A DNA stretch of 64,000 bases from an uncultured Litoreibacter sp. (GCA_947494435.1 CANLUY010000002.1:1240001-1304000); one strand, 5' to 3'; positions 17,128 through 25,955 are shown, counted from the first letter of the stretch. Made by a program: numbers and translations. The notes: a model not told the origin generated them from the letters alone.

Positions 17128-17678
17128 GAGCTGGCCTTTTTAGCGGCGGTTTTCCGAGCGGTCGTCTTTTTCGCCGGGGATTGTTTCGCTGGGGCTTTCT
17201 TCGCAGCCGTTTTGGTCGTGGACTTAGTTGCTGCTGCTTTCTTTGCTGCGGGCTTTTTCGGCGGCGTCTTGGCCGTAGGTTGTGCCGCGGCTTCAGCCTC
17301 AGCCGCTGCTTTCGCGCGCTTACCGTCTTCCAGCTTTTTGGTGGCTGCCTGAATTTTTTCAGCCGCCTCCGCGCGGTCCTTTGCGAGCTTTTGCGTCGCC
17401 GACCCTTCGTCGTATTTGTCAGGGTTGATCGCCTTGTTGACGGCATCTAGCCCCATTTTCTTGGGGTTGCTGGCCGCCTTCAACGTGTTGGTGACATCTT
17501 TGACGCCCGCTTCATCCGCGGCTGCGTCCATTGCGCTGGAGAATTCCCGCGCCATGCGTTTGGCTTTGCCGGTGAATTGCCCGACTGTGCGGAACATGCC
17601 GGGCAGGTCTTTGGGGCCGACCACGATCAGCGCGACCAGTCCAATGACCAGCAGTTCCATGCCACCTATTCCGCCCAT
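17124..17678 (-). CDS. tatB: Twin-arginine translocase subunit TatB
   Basis: 184 residues. Short N-terminal helix with the TatB pattern GGMELLVIGLVALIVVGPKDLP, an amphipathic helix to about residue 60, and a long charged tail. The last 70 residues are almost only Ala, Lys, Thr and Pro (KKPAAKKAA-type repeats), a histone-H1-like low-complexity extension that should be positively charged and cytoplasmic. It sits between tatA and tatC in one operon; the 25-base gap to tatA carries its ribosome site. Confidence 0.95.
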   Translation of the reverse strand: MGGIGGMELLVIGLVALIVVGPKDLPGMFRTVGQFTGKAKRMAREFSSAMDAAADEAGVKDVTNTLKAASNPKKMGLDAVNKAINPDKYDEGSATQKLAKDRAEAAEKIQAATKKLEDGKRAKAAAEAEAAAQPTAKTPPKKPAAKKAAATKSTTKTAAKKAPAKQSPAKKTTARKTAAKKASS

Positions 17679-17703
17679 CAGCGTGCTCCTGCGCTAGGGG
17701 TAA

Positions 17704-17913
17704 TCAGGCTTTGTCTTTTTCTTCTTCGGGTGTGACGTCTTTGGCAGCGACGGCTTCGTCGATCTCGTTCTTGCCGTCATCGACACCCTTCTTGAAGGCT
17801 GTGATGCCCTTGCCTACTTCGCCCATCAGGGACGAAACTTTGCCGCGTCCAAACAGAACCAGCACGACGACGGCGATCAGGATAAGACCGACCGGACCAA
17901 TATTGTTAAACAT
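17704..17913 (-). CDS. tatA: Twin-arginine translocase subunit TatA
   Basis: 69 residues from the ATG at 17913, preceded by an AAGGGAG site; longer upstream frames are not supported. One membrane helix ([17 protein letters not shown]), then the [23 protein letters not shown] hinge and amphipathic helix typical of TatA, and a short acidic tail. TatA oligomers form the translocation pathway. First gene of tatA-tatB-tatC-DUF815. Confidence 0.96.
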   Translation of the reverse strand: MFNNIGPVGLILIAVVVLVLFGRGKVSSLMGEVGKGITAFKKGVDDGKNEIDEAVAAKDVTPEEEKDKA

Positions 17914-18154
17914 GTGATGCACTCCCTTGCGCTGCCCCGCGTCTGTTGCGTGGGCTTTTTCGTGTCTTAGGTTGATATTTAGTCGCTCGCGGCGCGGGCG
18001 GAAAGCGGCAAATCGGACAAATTCACGCGACTGACGCTGTGAATGTCCCCGACTTTCGCGCTTTTTGCATTTGCAGCATCGCTCCTGACATGTTTTTGTC
18101 AGTTGTGCAAAGACACAACGCCCATGCTTCATCAGAATCAAATCGTGACAGACC

Positions 18155-18856
18155 ATGAGACGCACAGACCGCCTTTTCGACCTGATCTTGATCCTGCGTG
18201 ACGGGCGATTGCATCGTGCCGAGGACCTTGCGGAGCGGATGAACGTCTCCGTGCGTACGATATACAGGGATATGGACACGCTCGCCCTGTCCGGTGTGCC
18301 CATCGCAGGGGAACGGGGTATGGGCTATATGATGACGGCACCGATCACCCTGCCCCCTTTGAACCTGACACTTACCGAACTTGAGGCGCTGCATTTTGGC
18401 ATGGCCGTTGTGGGTGAAGCCGGTGATGCGGAGCTGCGCAATGCCGCCAAAACCCTCTCTGCCAAGATCGACGCAGTTCTGCCCGAAGACCGTACGACAC
18501 CTCCCTCAGGATGGGGCTTTGCCGTCTATCCTTTTAAAGACGCTGCCGCCGGTTTTCGCCATATGCCGTCTATTCGCAAAGCCATCCGGTCACGCCAAAA
18601 GCTGGAGATCACCTACACCAACGACAAAACCGAGCGGTCCGAACGTGTCATCCGGCCGCTTCAGATGGAATATTGGGGACGTGTTTGGACCGCGACCTGC
18701 TGGTGCGAGTTGCGTCAGGATTTCCGTGTGTTTCGGATTGATCGCATCCGCGATCTAAAAGTGATGGCAGAACTTTTCGTAGAAGAACAAGGCAAGACGC
18801 TTGCAGATTATCTGGCGCGCCAAGACGCCACTCGCTTGTCAGCCGTTCAGGATTGA
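18155..18856 (+). CDS. WYL-domain transcriptional regulator (YafY type)
   Basis: 233 residues. Winged helix-turn-helix at about 1-55 ([15 protein letters not shown], then [20 protein letters not shown]), a linker, and a WYL-type ligand-binding domain at about 135-205 with [20 protein letters not shown]. In the WYL triad position the sequence reads [12 protein letters not shown], so the classical W-Y-L residues are partly altered. These regulators respond to small molecules or nucleic-acid ligands; the target is unknown. Divergent from tatA with a 241-base gap. Confidence 0.88.
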   Translation: MRRTDRLFDLILILRDGRLHRAEDLAERMNVSVRTIYRDMDTLALSGVPIAGERGMGYMMTAPITLPPLNLTLTELEALHFGMAVVGEAGDAELRNAAKTLSAKIDAVLPEDRTTPPSGWGFAVYPFKDAAAGFRHMPSIRKAIRSRQKLEITYTNDKTERSERVIRPLQMEYWGRVWTATCWCELRQDFRVFRIDRIRDLKVMAELFVEEQGKTLADYLARQDATRLSAVQD

Positions 18857-18918
18857 TCATGTGCCACTGGCAGAGCCAAACAACGCGCGGGCACGCGCTC
18901 CTTTGGATTACGGGCGCA

Positions 18919-19344
18919 TTAGGGACGGCTATACGAAGACATCATCCGATAGTCTTTCTTCGGCCCCACAACGCGCCACGCTGCACGCCAACTGGGCCAA
19001 GACGTGAAGTCATAGCTGACATGGTACAAGTCCGGGTCGCAATGATGCGTCGCGTCTGGCATGAGTTTTTCCGTCTCAATCGTATGGAACGGGCGTTCAT
19101 CTTCAAACAGAACTGCAATCCCGTCCTCTGACGGTGTCCAGATATATTTGCGGGTTGCGGCCATTGGGGTTTGATCGCCGTAATTCAGCTCCCCCTCTTC
19201 ACGGTACAGATAGGCCCCGTCCTGCATCGGCGTAAATTCCGCACGGCCTGTTAGGTGCCCTTCAGCACCGCTCAGGCTGTCTTTGATGATCCGGGTCAAA
19301 ACCCAGTCGCCTTGGAATTGTTCAAGATCTGGTATGCGTGCCAT
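18919..19344 (-). CDS. DUF6314 family protein
   Basis: 141 residues, no signal or membrane segment. The C-terminal pattern RPFHTIE...HHCDPDLYHVSYDF...SWRAAWRVVGPKKDYRM matches what I recall of DUF6314, a small beta-rich family common in roseobacters and without known function. Of the clustered starts (GTG 19353, ATG 19350, ATG 19344), the ATG at 19344 has GTGGAG eight bases upstream and is preferred. It is coupled to the secreted-protein gene, whose stop overlaps the start cluster. Confidence 0.65.
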   Translation of the reverse strand: MARIPDLEQFQGDWVLTRIIKDSLSGAEGHLTGRAEFTPMQDGAYLYREEGELNYGDQTPMAATRKYIWTPSEDGIAVLFEDERPFHTIETEKLMPDATHHCDPDLYHVSYDFTSWPSWRAAWRVVGPKKDYRMMSSYSRP

Positions 19345-19349
19345 GGGCA

Positions 19350-19688
19350 TCACTCCACAATCGAACCTTCTGTCATCGCGCCAGTCTCTGACACAAACCT
19401 TAATCTGCCGTCACCACTGTGGCGGTCCATGTCATAACAGGCCCAGCCATCGGCGGGCGGCCATTGGCTGCAGTACTGATCGCCCTGCACCCTCCAATAT
19501 CCCCAAGATGGTCGCCCGTTATCATACAACGTCCTGCCGGATGCGTAAAACACTTGCTCAGAGAGCGTGTAACGCAGCTTGGTGTCGTCCAACGCCTCTT
19601 CAATTTGTGCGCCGGTCAGCTTGCTCCACTCCTGTGCATATGCAGGCGCTGCGCAGACGGCAAAACTCGGCAAAACACGTGTGATCAT
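19350..19688 (-). CDS. Small secreted protein, unknown
   Basis: 112 residues from ATG 19688, preceded by an AAGGACAGG site. An N-terminal signal peptide ends APAYA-Q, so it is exported. The mature part has an LTGAQIEEALDDTKLRYT segment followed by an aromatic, Gly/Trp-rich region with two cysteines (QYCSQWPPADGWACYD). Similar small periplasmic proteins occur in roseobacters without assigned function. It lies directly upstream of, and overlaps, the DUF6314 gene. Divergent from purB. Confidence 0.65.
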   Translation of the reverse strand: MITRVLPSFAVCAAPAYAQEWSKLTGAQIEEALDDTKLRYTLSEQVFYASGRTLYDNGRPSWGYWRVQGDQYCSQWPPADGWACYDMDRHSGDGRLRFVSETGAMTEGSIVE

Positions 19689-19768
19689 GACAACCTGTCC
19701 TTGTGACCTTGGCGGGGCCAGTTTAAGACGCCCGCATATGCCACACAAATCACGAAAGATCACAAGAA

Positions 19769-21070
19769 ATGATCCCCAGATATTCCCGCCCTGAGATGGT
19801 CGCCATCTGGTCTCCTGAGACCAAGTTCCGCATCTGGTATGAGATCGAAGCCCATGCCTGCGATGCCATGGCGGATTTGGGTGTGATCCCGCGGGAAAAT
19901 GCGCAAGCCGTTTGGAAAGCAAAGGACGTCGAATTTGATGTAGCGCGGATTGACGAGATCGAAGCCGTCACCAAGCATGACGTTATCGCCTTCCTGACCC
20001 ATCTGGCGGAGCATGTCGGCGCTGAAGAAGCACGGTTCGTGCATCAAGGGATGACCTCCTCAGATGTGCTGGATACGTGTTTTAATGTGCAATTGGTGCG
20101 CGCCGCCGACATCCTGATTGCCGATACCGAAGGGCTACTGGCCGCCCTCAAACGCCGCGCGCTTGAGCATAAAGACACGCTACGTGTAGGCCGCTCACAC
20201 GGCATCCACGCCGAACCAACCACCATGGGCCTGACGTTCGCTCGGTTCTATGCGGAGATGGACCGCAACCTGACCCGACTTCGTACGGCGCGCGACGAGA
20301 TTTCCACCGGGGCCATTTCAGGTGCCATTGGCACCTTTGCCAATGTTGACCCGGCTGTTGAGGCGCATGTCTGCGAAAAGCTGGGCCTGACACCAGAGCC
20401 GATTTCAACCCAAGTGATCCCGCGCGACCGTCATGCTGCGTTCTTCGCGGCACTCGGTGTCGTTGCCTCCTCCATCGAGAATATCGCCACTGAAATTCGC
20501 CATATGCAGCGGACAGAGGTTCTTGAGGGGGCAGAGTTTTTCTCCATGGGTCAAAAAGGCTCCAGCGCGATGCCGCATAAGAAAAACCCGATCCTGACCG
20601 AAAACCTGACGGGCCTCGCCCGCGTGGTGCGCATGGCTGTTGTCCCAGCAATGGAGAACGTCGCCCTTTGGCATGAGCGTGATATCTCGCACTCTTCCGT
20701 CGAGCGTAATATCGGGCCAGATACGACAATCACGCTTGATTTCGCTTTGGCACGTCTGACCAGCGTCATCGACAAAATGCTGATCTTCCCCGACAACATG
20801 CTGGACAACATGAATAAATTCCCCGGTTTGGTCATGTCGCAGCGCGTGCTCTTGGCCCTGACCCAAGCGGGCGTCAGCCGCGAAGATGCGTATGCGATGG
20901 TGCAGCGCAATGCGCTCAAGGTCTGGGAACACCGCACGGATTTCCGTGAGGAATTGTTGGCCGATGAAGAGGTTTGCAAAGCGCTGTCTGTCGAAGAGAT
21001 CAACGAGAAATTTGACATGGGCTATCACACGAAACATGTCGATACGATCTTCAAACGGGTCTTCGGTTAA
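19769..21070 (+). CDS. purB: Adenylosuccinate lyase
   Basis: 433 residues. Cleaves SAICAR and adenylosuccinate in purine synthesis, releasing fumarate. The fumarase/aspartase superfamily signature GSSAMPHKKNPI is near residue 265; the first catalytic region GRSHGIHAEPTTMG is near 140 and the TSSDVLDTC region near 90. The N-terminus MIPRYSRPEMVAIWS is typical. Alone in its transcription unit, divergent from the secreted-protein gene. Nothing unusual. Confidence 0.97.
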   Translation: MIPRYSRPEMVAIWSPETKFRIWYEIEAHACDAMADLGVIPRENAQAVWKAKDVEFDVARIDEIEAVTKHDVIAFLTHLAEHVGAEEARFVHQGMTSSDVLDTCFNVQLVRAADILIADTEGLLAALKRRALEHKDTLRVGRSHGIHAEPTTMGLTFARFYAEMDRNLTRLRTARDEISTGAISGAIGTFANVDPAVEAHVCEKLGLTPEPISTQVIPRDRHAAFFAALGVVASSIENIATEIRHMQRTEVLEGAEFFSMGQKGSSAMPHKKNPILTENLTGLARVVRMAVVPAMENVALWHERDISHSSVERNIGPDTTITLDFALARLTSVIDKMLIFPDNMLDNMNKFPGLVMSQRVLLALTQAGVSREDAYAMVQRNALKVWEHRTDFREELLADEEVCKALSVEEINEKFDMGYHTKHVDTIFKRVFG

Positions 21071-21146
21071 CCCTGCGGCAATTCGTGATTTTGCCATCCC
21101 ACCATGCCGTGCTAGCTTTTTTATTACAACAGTAAGGAGAGTTAGA

Positions 21147-21311
21147 ATGAAGACCAAGATCCTCGCCGCGACCCTGGCCCTGACCCTCGCACCGTCGATG
21201 GCATTGGCCATGGGCTGTAGCTACGGCGAACACAAACAAGCCGCGTCCTGCCAAGCTGGCAGCAGCTGGGATGCTGATAAAGGCATGTGTGTCGCGACCC
21301 CAACCGGGTAG
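21147..21311 (+). CDS. Small secreted Cys-pair peptide
   Basis: 54 residues. A strong AAGGAG site precedes the ATG by eight bases. A signal peptide of about 21 residues ends ALA-MG. The mature peptide of about 33 residues contains three cysteines, including the spaced pair CQAGSSWDADKGMCV. The motif C-x-A-G-x-x-W-D-x5-C-V recurs with identical spacing in the next gene, and loosely resembles half of a chitin-binding CBM14/peritrophin motif. A terminator follows, so it is probably a single-gene transcript. Function unknown; easily missed by annotation. Confidence 0.65.
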   Translation: MKTKILAATLALTLAPSMALAMGCSYGEHKQAASCQAGSSWDADKGMCVATPTG

Positions 21312-21335
21312 AACACGTCACATAGAGATTTTATT

Positions 21336-21381
21336 CGAACAGGGCGGTGCACATTAAGTTGCATCGCCCTGTTCGATTTTT
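21336..21381 (+). terminator. Rho-independent terminator after the Cys-pair peptide
   Basis: A 16-bp stem CGAACAGGGCGGTGCA (21336-21351) / TGCATCGCCCTGTTCG (21360-21375) with one G-T pair and an eight-base loop, followed by ATTTTT. Strong, and suited to a short abundant transcript. Confidence 0.88.
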
Positions 21382-21425
21382 CGGCTATCCTCAATCTCAG
21401 TTATTTTGAAAACAGGAACCTCACC

Positions 21426-21959
21426 ATGCGTCTAACAACATTTGCTCTTATCGCCACGCTCACACCGGCTGTGGCATTCGCCGCTGGCTCTGACAGCTCA
21501 AACCCGCCCAAAACCACCAAGACCACAACGGAATGCAAAGCGGGTCAGGTCTTTGACAAGAAGACAGCCAAATGCGTCGACAAATCCTCCTCTCTGCTGG
21601 ATGAAGACACCAAATATCAGGCCGTGCGCGAACTGGCATATGCTGGCCTCTATGATCGCGCATCCGGCGTACTGGACGAGATGGACGCAGGCGAGAGCCG
21701 CGTGATGACCTATCGCGGCTTTATCGCCCGCAAAACAGGCGACATGGACGCCGCGATGGAATTTTACGCGATTGCGCTTGAGATCAACGCAGACAACATC
21801 CTTGCACGATCCTACATGGGCCAAGGTCTTGTGGACGCAGGGAAAACCGATGCCGCAAAACTTCAGCTTGCAGAAATCCGCCAGCGCGGTGGTCGCAACA
21901 CATGGGCGGAATTTGCACTTAAAGAAGCGATCCATACGGGTCTGACTTCGAACTATTAA
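21426..21959 (+). CDS. Exported TPR protein with N-terminal Cys-pair motif
   Basis: 177 residues. Signal peptide ends AFA-A. A short Ser/Thr/Lys-rich stretch leads into CKAGQVFDKKTAKCV (about residues 37-51), the same C-x-A-G-x-x-[WF]-D-x5-C-V motif as in the peptide just upstream. Residues about 60-165 form two to three TPR-like helical pairs (GLYDRASGVLDEM, GDMDAAMEFYAIALEINADNILARSYMGQGL, GKTDAAKLQLAEI). Probably a periplasmic scaffold. A GGAACC ribosome-like site precedes ATG 21426. Partner unknown. Confidence 0.8.
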   Translation: MRLTTFALIATLTPAVAFAAGSDSSNPPKTTKTTTECKAGQVFDKKTAKCVDKSSSLLDEDTKYQAVRELAYAGLYDRASGVLDEMDAGESRVMTYRGFIARKTGDMDAAMEFYAIALEINADNILARSYMGQGLVDAGKTDAAKLQLAEIRQRGGRNTWAEFALKEAIHTGLTSNY

Positions 21960-21976
21960 GTCAAATTAAACCCAAA

Positions 21977-22007
21977 TTTGCGGCAGCTGCCTTACCGCTG
22001 CCGCAAA
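21977..22007. repeat. Perfect hairpin sharing the GCGGCAGCTGCCT core
   Basis: TTTGCGGCAGC (21977-21987) pairs perfectly with GCTGCCGCAAA (21997-22007) around a nine-base loop. No T run follows on either strand, so it is a weak terminator candidate at best. Its left arm and loop share 15 bases with the repeat at 3526-3543. Confidence 0.5.
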
Positions 22008-22075
22008 ATCATAACCGCCTCTTAACCCCGTTGCGCGACAACCAACGAGCGAGCGTAAAGGGGTATAGACGGCCA

Positions 22076-23149
22076 GTGACACATCAAATCGTAAAGTCCA
22101 AAGGAAGCGTGCCTGCCACGCCATCCGATGTGGCCGTCAATTTGGCAGGACCCCAAAAAGCTGCGATCATCATTCAGATGATCCTGTCTGAGGGTGGCAG
22201 CATTCCTTTGACCAGCCTGAGTTCGCGCGGACAAACACGCTTAATGCAGGATTTTGTCGAACTTGGTCGCATTGATCGCGCTACACTTGCAAGCGTTGTC
22301 GCGGACCTCGAGCGCGACATCTCAATGATCGGGTTGAGCTTTCCACGCTCTGTTGCCGATGCACTCGAAACACTGGAATCCCACCTCAGCCCTGAACTTG
22401 TCACTGACCTGCGTGGCCAGCTTGGTTTAGGCGCGCCCCCTGCCCCATGGGCGCGGGTCGCCAATCTTCCCGTAGAAACGCTGGCAGACCTTCTGCCGGA
22501 CGAAGATCCGAAAATCGCAGCAGTCGTCATGTCAAAACTCGACGCTGAAAAAGCCTCCGAACTTCTGGAAAGAATGGCGCCTGAGCAGGCGACCCGTGTG
22601 ACGATGGCCATGCAAAGCACAGAGAAGCTCGGCCCAGACATGGTGACGGAGATCGGCCATATGCTGGCAGCCGCCATTCCTGTCGAAAAACCAAGGGCTT
22701 TCAGTGATGCGCCCGCCTTGCGCGTGGCCAACCTACTGAACGCGGCGTCACCTGATCGCCGCGACGAAGTATTGGCGGCTTTGGCGGAAGAGGATGCCAC
22801 GTTTGCAAACCTCGTGCGCGCCTCAATCTTTACATTTGCCGACATCGCGACACGGATTGAAGCCGCTGATATTGCGAAAATTACGCGAGACGTCCCGCAG
22901 GAAGAACTGGTCCTCGCGCTTGCTTATGCAAAAAGCGTCGAGCCGGAGTCTTCTGAATTCTTGCTTGGCAACTTGTCACAACGCATGGCGGCCGCATTGC
23001 GGGAAGAGATCGAAGAACAAGGCGACGTCGCGAAAAAGGCCGGTGAGACGGCGATGGGCAAAATCACAAGTGCCATTCGAAAACTGGCCGATAGCGGTGA
23101 AATCAAAATCCTGCCGCCCGCTGGCAGTGAAGATATGGAAGACGCGTAG
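22076..23149 (+). CDS. Orphan FliG-like protein
   Basis: 357 residues from GTG 22076 (TTG 22031 would add 15). The sequence follows the flagellar motor switch protein FliG: AGPQKAAIIIQMIL at the N-terminus, a middle-domain LPDEDPKIAAVVMSKLD where FliG has EHPQ-type residues, and a C-terminal domain with TFADIATRIEAADIAKITRD and LSQRMAAALREEIEEQG. The charged C-terminal helix contacting stator and MotA in FliG is only partly preserved. No other flagellar gene is in the window; neighbours are a TPR protein and lon. It may be a second FliG or an adapted paralogue. Confidence 0.7.
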   Translation: MTHQIVKSKGSVPATPSDVAVNLAGPQKAAIIIQMILSEGGSIPLTSLSSRGQTRLMQDFVELGRIDRATLASVVADLERDISMIGLSFPRSVADALETLESHLSPELVTDLRGQLGLGAPPAPWARVANLPVETLADLLPDEDPKIAAVVMSKLDAEKASELLERMAPEQATRVTMAMQSTEKLGPDMVTEIGHMLAAAIPVEKPRAFSDAPALRVANLLNAASPDRRDEVLAALAEEDATFANLVRASIFTFADIATRIEAADIAKITRDVPQEELVLALAYAKSVEPESSEFLLGNLSQRMAAALREEIEEQGDVAKKAGETAMGKITSAIRKLADSGEIKILPPAGSEDMEDA

Positions 23150-23150
23150 C

Positions 23151-23179
23151 AAAAAGGGCGACCCGCAGGGCCGCCCTTT
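23151..23179 (-). terminator. Terminator of lon
   Basis: AAAGGGCG (23153-23160) and CGCCCTTT (23172-23179) form the outer stem, CCC/GGG the inner stem. On the minus strand the stem is followed by TTTTT (complement of 23151-23155), 25 bases past the lon stop. The plus strand has no T run, so it acts mainly for lon. Confidence 0.8.
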
Positions 23180-23203
23180 GGAAAGTCTCACCGATGACAC
23201 GTC

Positions 23204-25627
23204 TTAATGCGCGACGGCACCAGTCGCATCGCCTTTGCTTGCTGCCAGCGCAGCTGCAGCCGCTTCCTCGGCAGCTTCGTCCCATTCGATCGGCTCCGGC
23301 GTGCCAACAAGCGCATGTTTCAACACGTCGGAGACATGGCCCACCGGAATGATCTCCAGACCAGCTTTCACGTTATCGGGGATATCCGGCAAGTCCTTCT
23401 CGTTCTCTTCTGGGATAAGGACCGTTTTGATCCCACCCCGCAGAGCCGCGAGCAGCTTTTCCTTCAATCCACCGATCGGCATCGCATTGCCGCGCAGGCT
23501 GACTTCACCTGTCATGGCGATGTCTTTGCGCACCGGAATGCGGGTCAGAACCGACACAATAGAGGTCACCATAGCCAGACCAGCAGATGGGCCATCCTTG
23601 GGCGTTGCGCCATCGGGCACGTGCACGTGGATGTCCATCTTGTCAAACGCAGGCGGCTTCACACCGATCTCAGGCGAGATGGAGCGCACATAGGATGAGG
23701 CCGCGTCGATGGATTCCTTCATCACATCGCCCAGCTTACCTGTGGTCTTCATCCGGCCCTTGCCGGGCAAGCGCAGCGCCTCAATCGACAGCAATTCGCC
23801 GCCAACAGACGTATAAGCCAGCCCGGTGACAACACCGATCTGGTCTTCCTTCTCGGCCAAACCGTAGCGGTATTTCTTGACCCCTAGGAAATCATCCAGA
23901 TTATCCGGTGTGACTTCGACCTTCTCGACTTCCTTACGCACGATCTTGGTTACGGCTTTACGGGCCAGTTTGCCAATCTCACGCTCAAGGTTCCGCACAC
24001 CAGCTTCGCGGGTGTAGACGCGGATCATTTCCAGTAGCGCTTCGTCAGTCAGTTCGAACTCGCCCTTTTTCAAGCCATGGTTTTTGACCTGCTTTTCGAT
24101 CAGGTGCTGCTTGGCAATCTCGGATTTTTCATCCTCGGTGTAGCCAGCCAGCGGAATGATCTCCATCCGGTCAAGAAGCGGTCCGGGCATGTTGTAGGAG
24201 TTCGCCGTCGTCAGGAACATCACGTCAGAGAGGTCATATTCGACCTCAAGGTAGTGATCGGAGAAAGTGGAGTTCTGTTCCGGATCAAGCACTTCCAACA
24301 TTGCGGAGGCCGGATCCCCACGGAAGTCCTGTCCCATCTTGTCGATCTCATCGAGCAAGATAAGCGGGTTCGTGGTCTTCGCCTTCTTCAACGCCTGAAT
24401 GATTTTACCGGGCATAGAGCCGATATAGGTCCGGCGGTGACCGCGGATTTCAGATTCGTCACGCACACCCCCAAGGGAGATGCGGATGAATTCGCGCCCT
24501 GTGGCTTTTGCGACCGATTTCCCGAGGGAGGTTTTGCCCACGCCCGGAGGGCCGACAAGGCACATAATCGGACCTTTCAGCTTTTTGGAGCGTTGCTGCA
24601 CGGCCAAGTATTCGACGATTCGTTCTTTGACCTTTTCAAGACCGTAGTGATCGTCATCCAGTACCTTTTGCGCTTTGACAAGGTCTTTCTTCACGCGCGA
24701 GCGCACACCCCACGGAATGCCCAAAATCCAGTCAAGATAGTTGCGCACAACAGTGGCTTCGGCCGACATCGGCGACATGTTCTTGAGCTTCTTGATCTCG
24801 GCCGTGACTTTCTCCAACGCCTCTTTCGAGAGCTTTGTTTCAGCCACTTTTGCTTCCAGTTCCGCAACCTCGTTCTGGCCTTCTTCGCCGTCACCAAGCT
24901 CCTTCTGGATTGCTTTCATCTGCTCGTTCAGATAGTATTCACGTTGCGTGCGTTCCATCTGCGTTTTGACACGGGATTTGATCTTCTTTTCGACCGTCAG
25001 CACAGACATTTCGCCCTGCATCAGGCCGTAGACCTTTTCTAGACGCTCGGCGACGCTGAGAGTCTCCAGCAGGTCCTGTTTCTGGTCAATCTCAACGCCC
25101 AGATGCCCACCAACCAGATCGGCCAAGCGGTCGGGTTCATTGGTTTCTGCAACCGAAGACAAAGCATCTTCGGGGATGTTTTTCTTGACCTTGGCATAGC
25201 GCTCGAACTCTTCGCCCACAGAGCGGATCAGCGCAGACAATGTCGTCTCGTCGCCCATGGTCTCATTCAGTTCAACAGCGGAGGCTTCAAAGAAGTCCGG
25301 ATTGTCAACGAATTTGACGATCTGCACGCGTGCGCGTCCTTCGACCAGCACCTTGACCGTCCCGTCTGGTAGTTTCAGCAGTTGCAGCACATTTGCCAGA
25401 ACGCCAACCTCGTAGATGCCGTCCGCCGTCGGGTCATCAATGGAAGGGTCCATCTGTGATGACAGCAAAATTTGCTTGTCATCTTTCATGACCTCTTCGA
25501 GCGCACGCACGGATTTCTCGCGTCCGACAAAAAGCGGAACAATCATATGCGGGAACACAACGATGTCGCGCAAAGGCAGCACCGGGTAAGAGGCGTTAAG
25601 CGGCCTGATATCTTCAGAATTGCTCAT
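23204..25627 (-). CDS. lon: ATP-dependent protease Lon
   Basis: 807 residues. Cytoplasmic AAA+ protease for misfolded and regulatory proteins. N-terminal substrate domain (PVLPLRDIVVFPHMIVPLFV at about 15-35), coiled region to 320, Walker A GPPGVGKTSLGKSVAK near 355, Walker B LILLDEIDKM, and the C-terminal protease domain with the catalytic Ser in DGPSAGLAMVTS and Lys in GGLKEKLLAALRGG. The last residues are Ala/Glu-rich. A heat-shock-type promoter lies 114 bases upstream and a terminator follows, so it is a single-gene unit. Confidence 0.98.
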   Translation of the reverse strand: MSNSEDIRPLNASYPVLPLRDIVVFPHMIVPLFVGREKSVRALEEVMKDDKQILLSSQMDPSIDDPTADGIYEVGVLANVLQLLKLPDGTVKVLVEGRARVQIVKFVDNPDFFEASAVELNETMGDETTLSALIRSVGEEFERYAKVKKNIPEDALSSVAETNEPDRLADLVGGHLGVEIDQKQDLLETLSVAERLEKVYGLMQGEMSVLTVEKKIKSRVKTQMERTQREYYLNEQMKAIQKELGDGEEGQNEVAELEAKVAETKLSKEALEKVTAEIKKLKNMSPMSAEATVVRNYLDWILGIPWGVRSRVKKDLVKAQKVLDDDHYGLEKVKERIVEYLAVQQRSKKLKGPIMCLVGPPGVGKTSLGKSVAKATGREFIRISLGGVRDESEIRGHRRTYIGSMPGKIIQALKKAKTTNPLILLDEIDKMGQDFRGDPASAMLEVLDPEQNSTFSDHYLEVEYDLSDVMFLTTANSYNMPGPLLDRMEIIPLAGYTEDEKSEIAKQHLIEKQVKNHGLKKGEFELTDEALLEMIRVYTREAGVRNLEREIGKLARKAVTKIVRKEVEKVEVTPDNLDDFLGVKKYRYGLAEKEDQIGVVTGLAYTSVGGELLSIEALRLPGKGRMKTTGKLGDVMKESIDAASSYVRSISPEIGVKPPAFDKMDIHVHVPDGATPKDGPSAGLAMVTSIVSVLTRIPVRKDIAMTGEVSLRGNAMPIGGLKEKLLAALRGGIKTVLIPEENEKDLPDIPDNVKAGLEIIPVGHVSDVLKHALVGTPEPIEWDEAAEEAAAAALAASKGDATGAVAH

Positions 25628-25955
25628 TCTTTTTCCTTTTTGGCAAGATCGCCATGACCATCATAGGTCTCTGGTCCCGCTTTGCGGCAACGCTTGGGCA
25701 ATCCCCTTTTTGGTGTCCAGTGTCAGCTGGTCTGATTGGAAATGGGGCTTGAACACGGCCATTTCAACCAAAAAAGCGGAAGGTTTCTAACTTGGCCTCA
25801 GTTTTACCCGAGCAGGCCCTGACCACAAGCAAACATCAAAGCTCCGCCGCCACAATTTTATTAAAAATGTCACCTTTCGCGCAGATACCTGCCCCGATCA
25901 CGCCAGAATACTTCGCCACAAAGAGGTAAGTAACAAGTTAATACAGGCTGAACCG
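25628..25955. other. Intergenic region between lon and the 25956 membrane-protein gene
   Basis: A 328-base divergent gap. The left 114 bases are the lon leader, with an AAAAAGGAAAAAG ribosome site just before the lon ATG. Then comes the lon promoter candidate at 25741-25769. The right part holds the unlocated promoter of the plus-strand gene. No coding frame or structured RNA was seen. Confidence 0.6.
25741..25769 (-). promoter_or_regulatory. RpoH (sigma-32)-type promoter of lon
   Basis: On the minus strand GTTGAAA (25763-25769) and CCCCATTT (25741-25748) are separated by 14 bases. This nearly matches the heat-shock consensus CTTGAAA-N(11-15)-CCCCATnT. The predicted transcript starts about 108 bases before the lon ATG. 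lon is a classical RpoH target, so context agrees with the sequence match. Confidence 0.75.

Noticed and set aside
13000-22000. dif recombination site near the apparent skew change
   Set aside because: No sequence resembling the XerC/XerD arms with a 6-base centre was recognised by eye.
24077-25042. 321-codon plus-strand frame antisense to lon
   Set aside because: Shadow of the strongly conserved lon frame; no ribosome site, and the His/Arg/Phe-rich product is typical of antisense translation.
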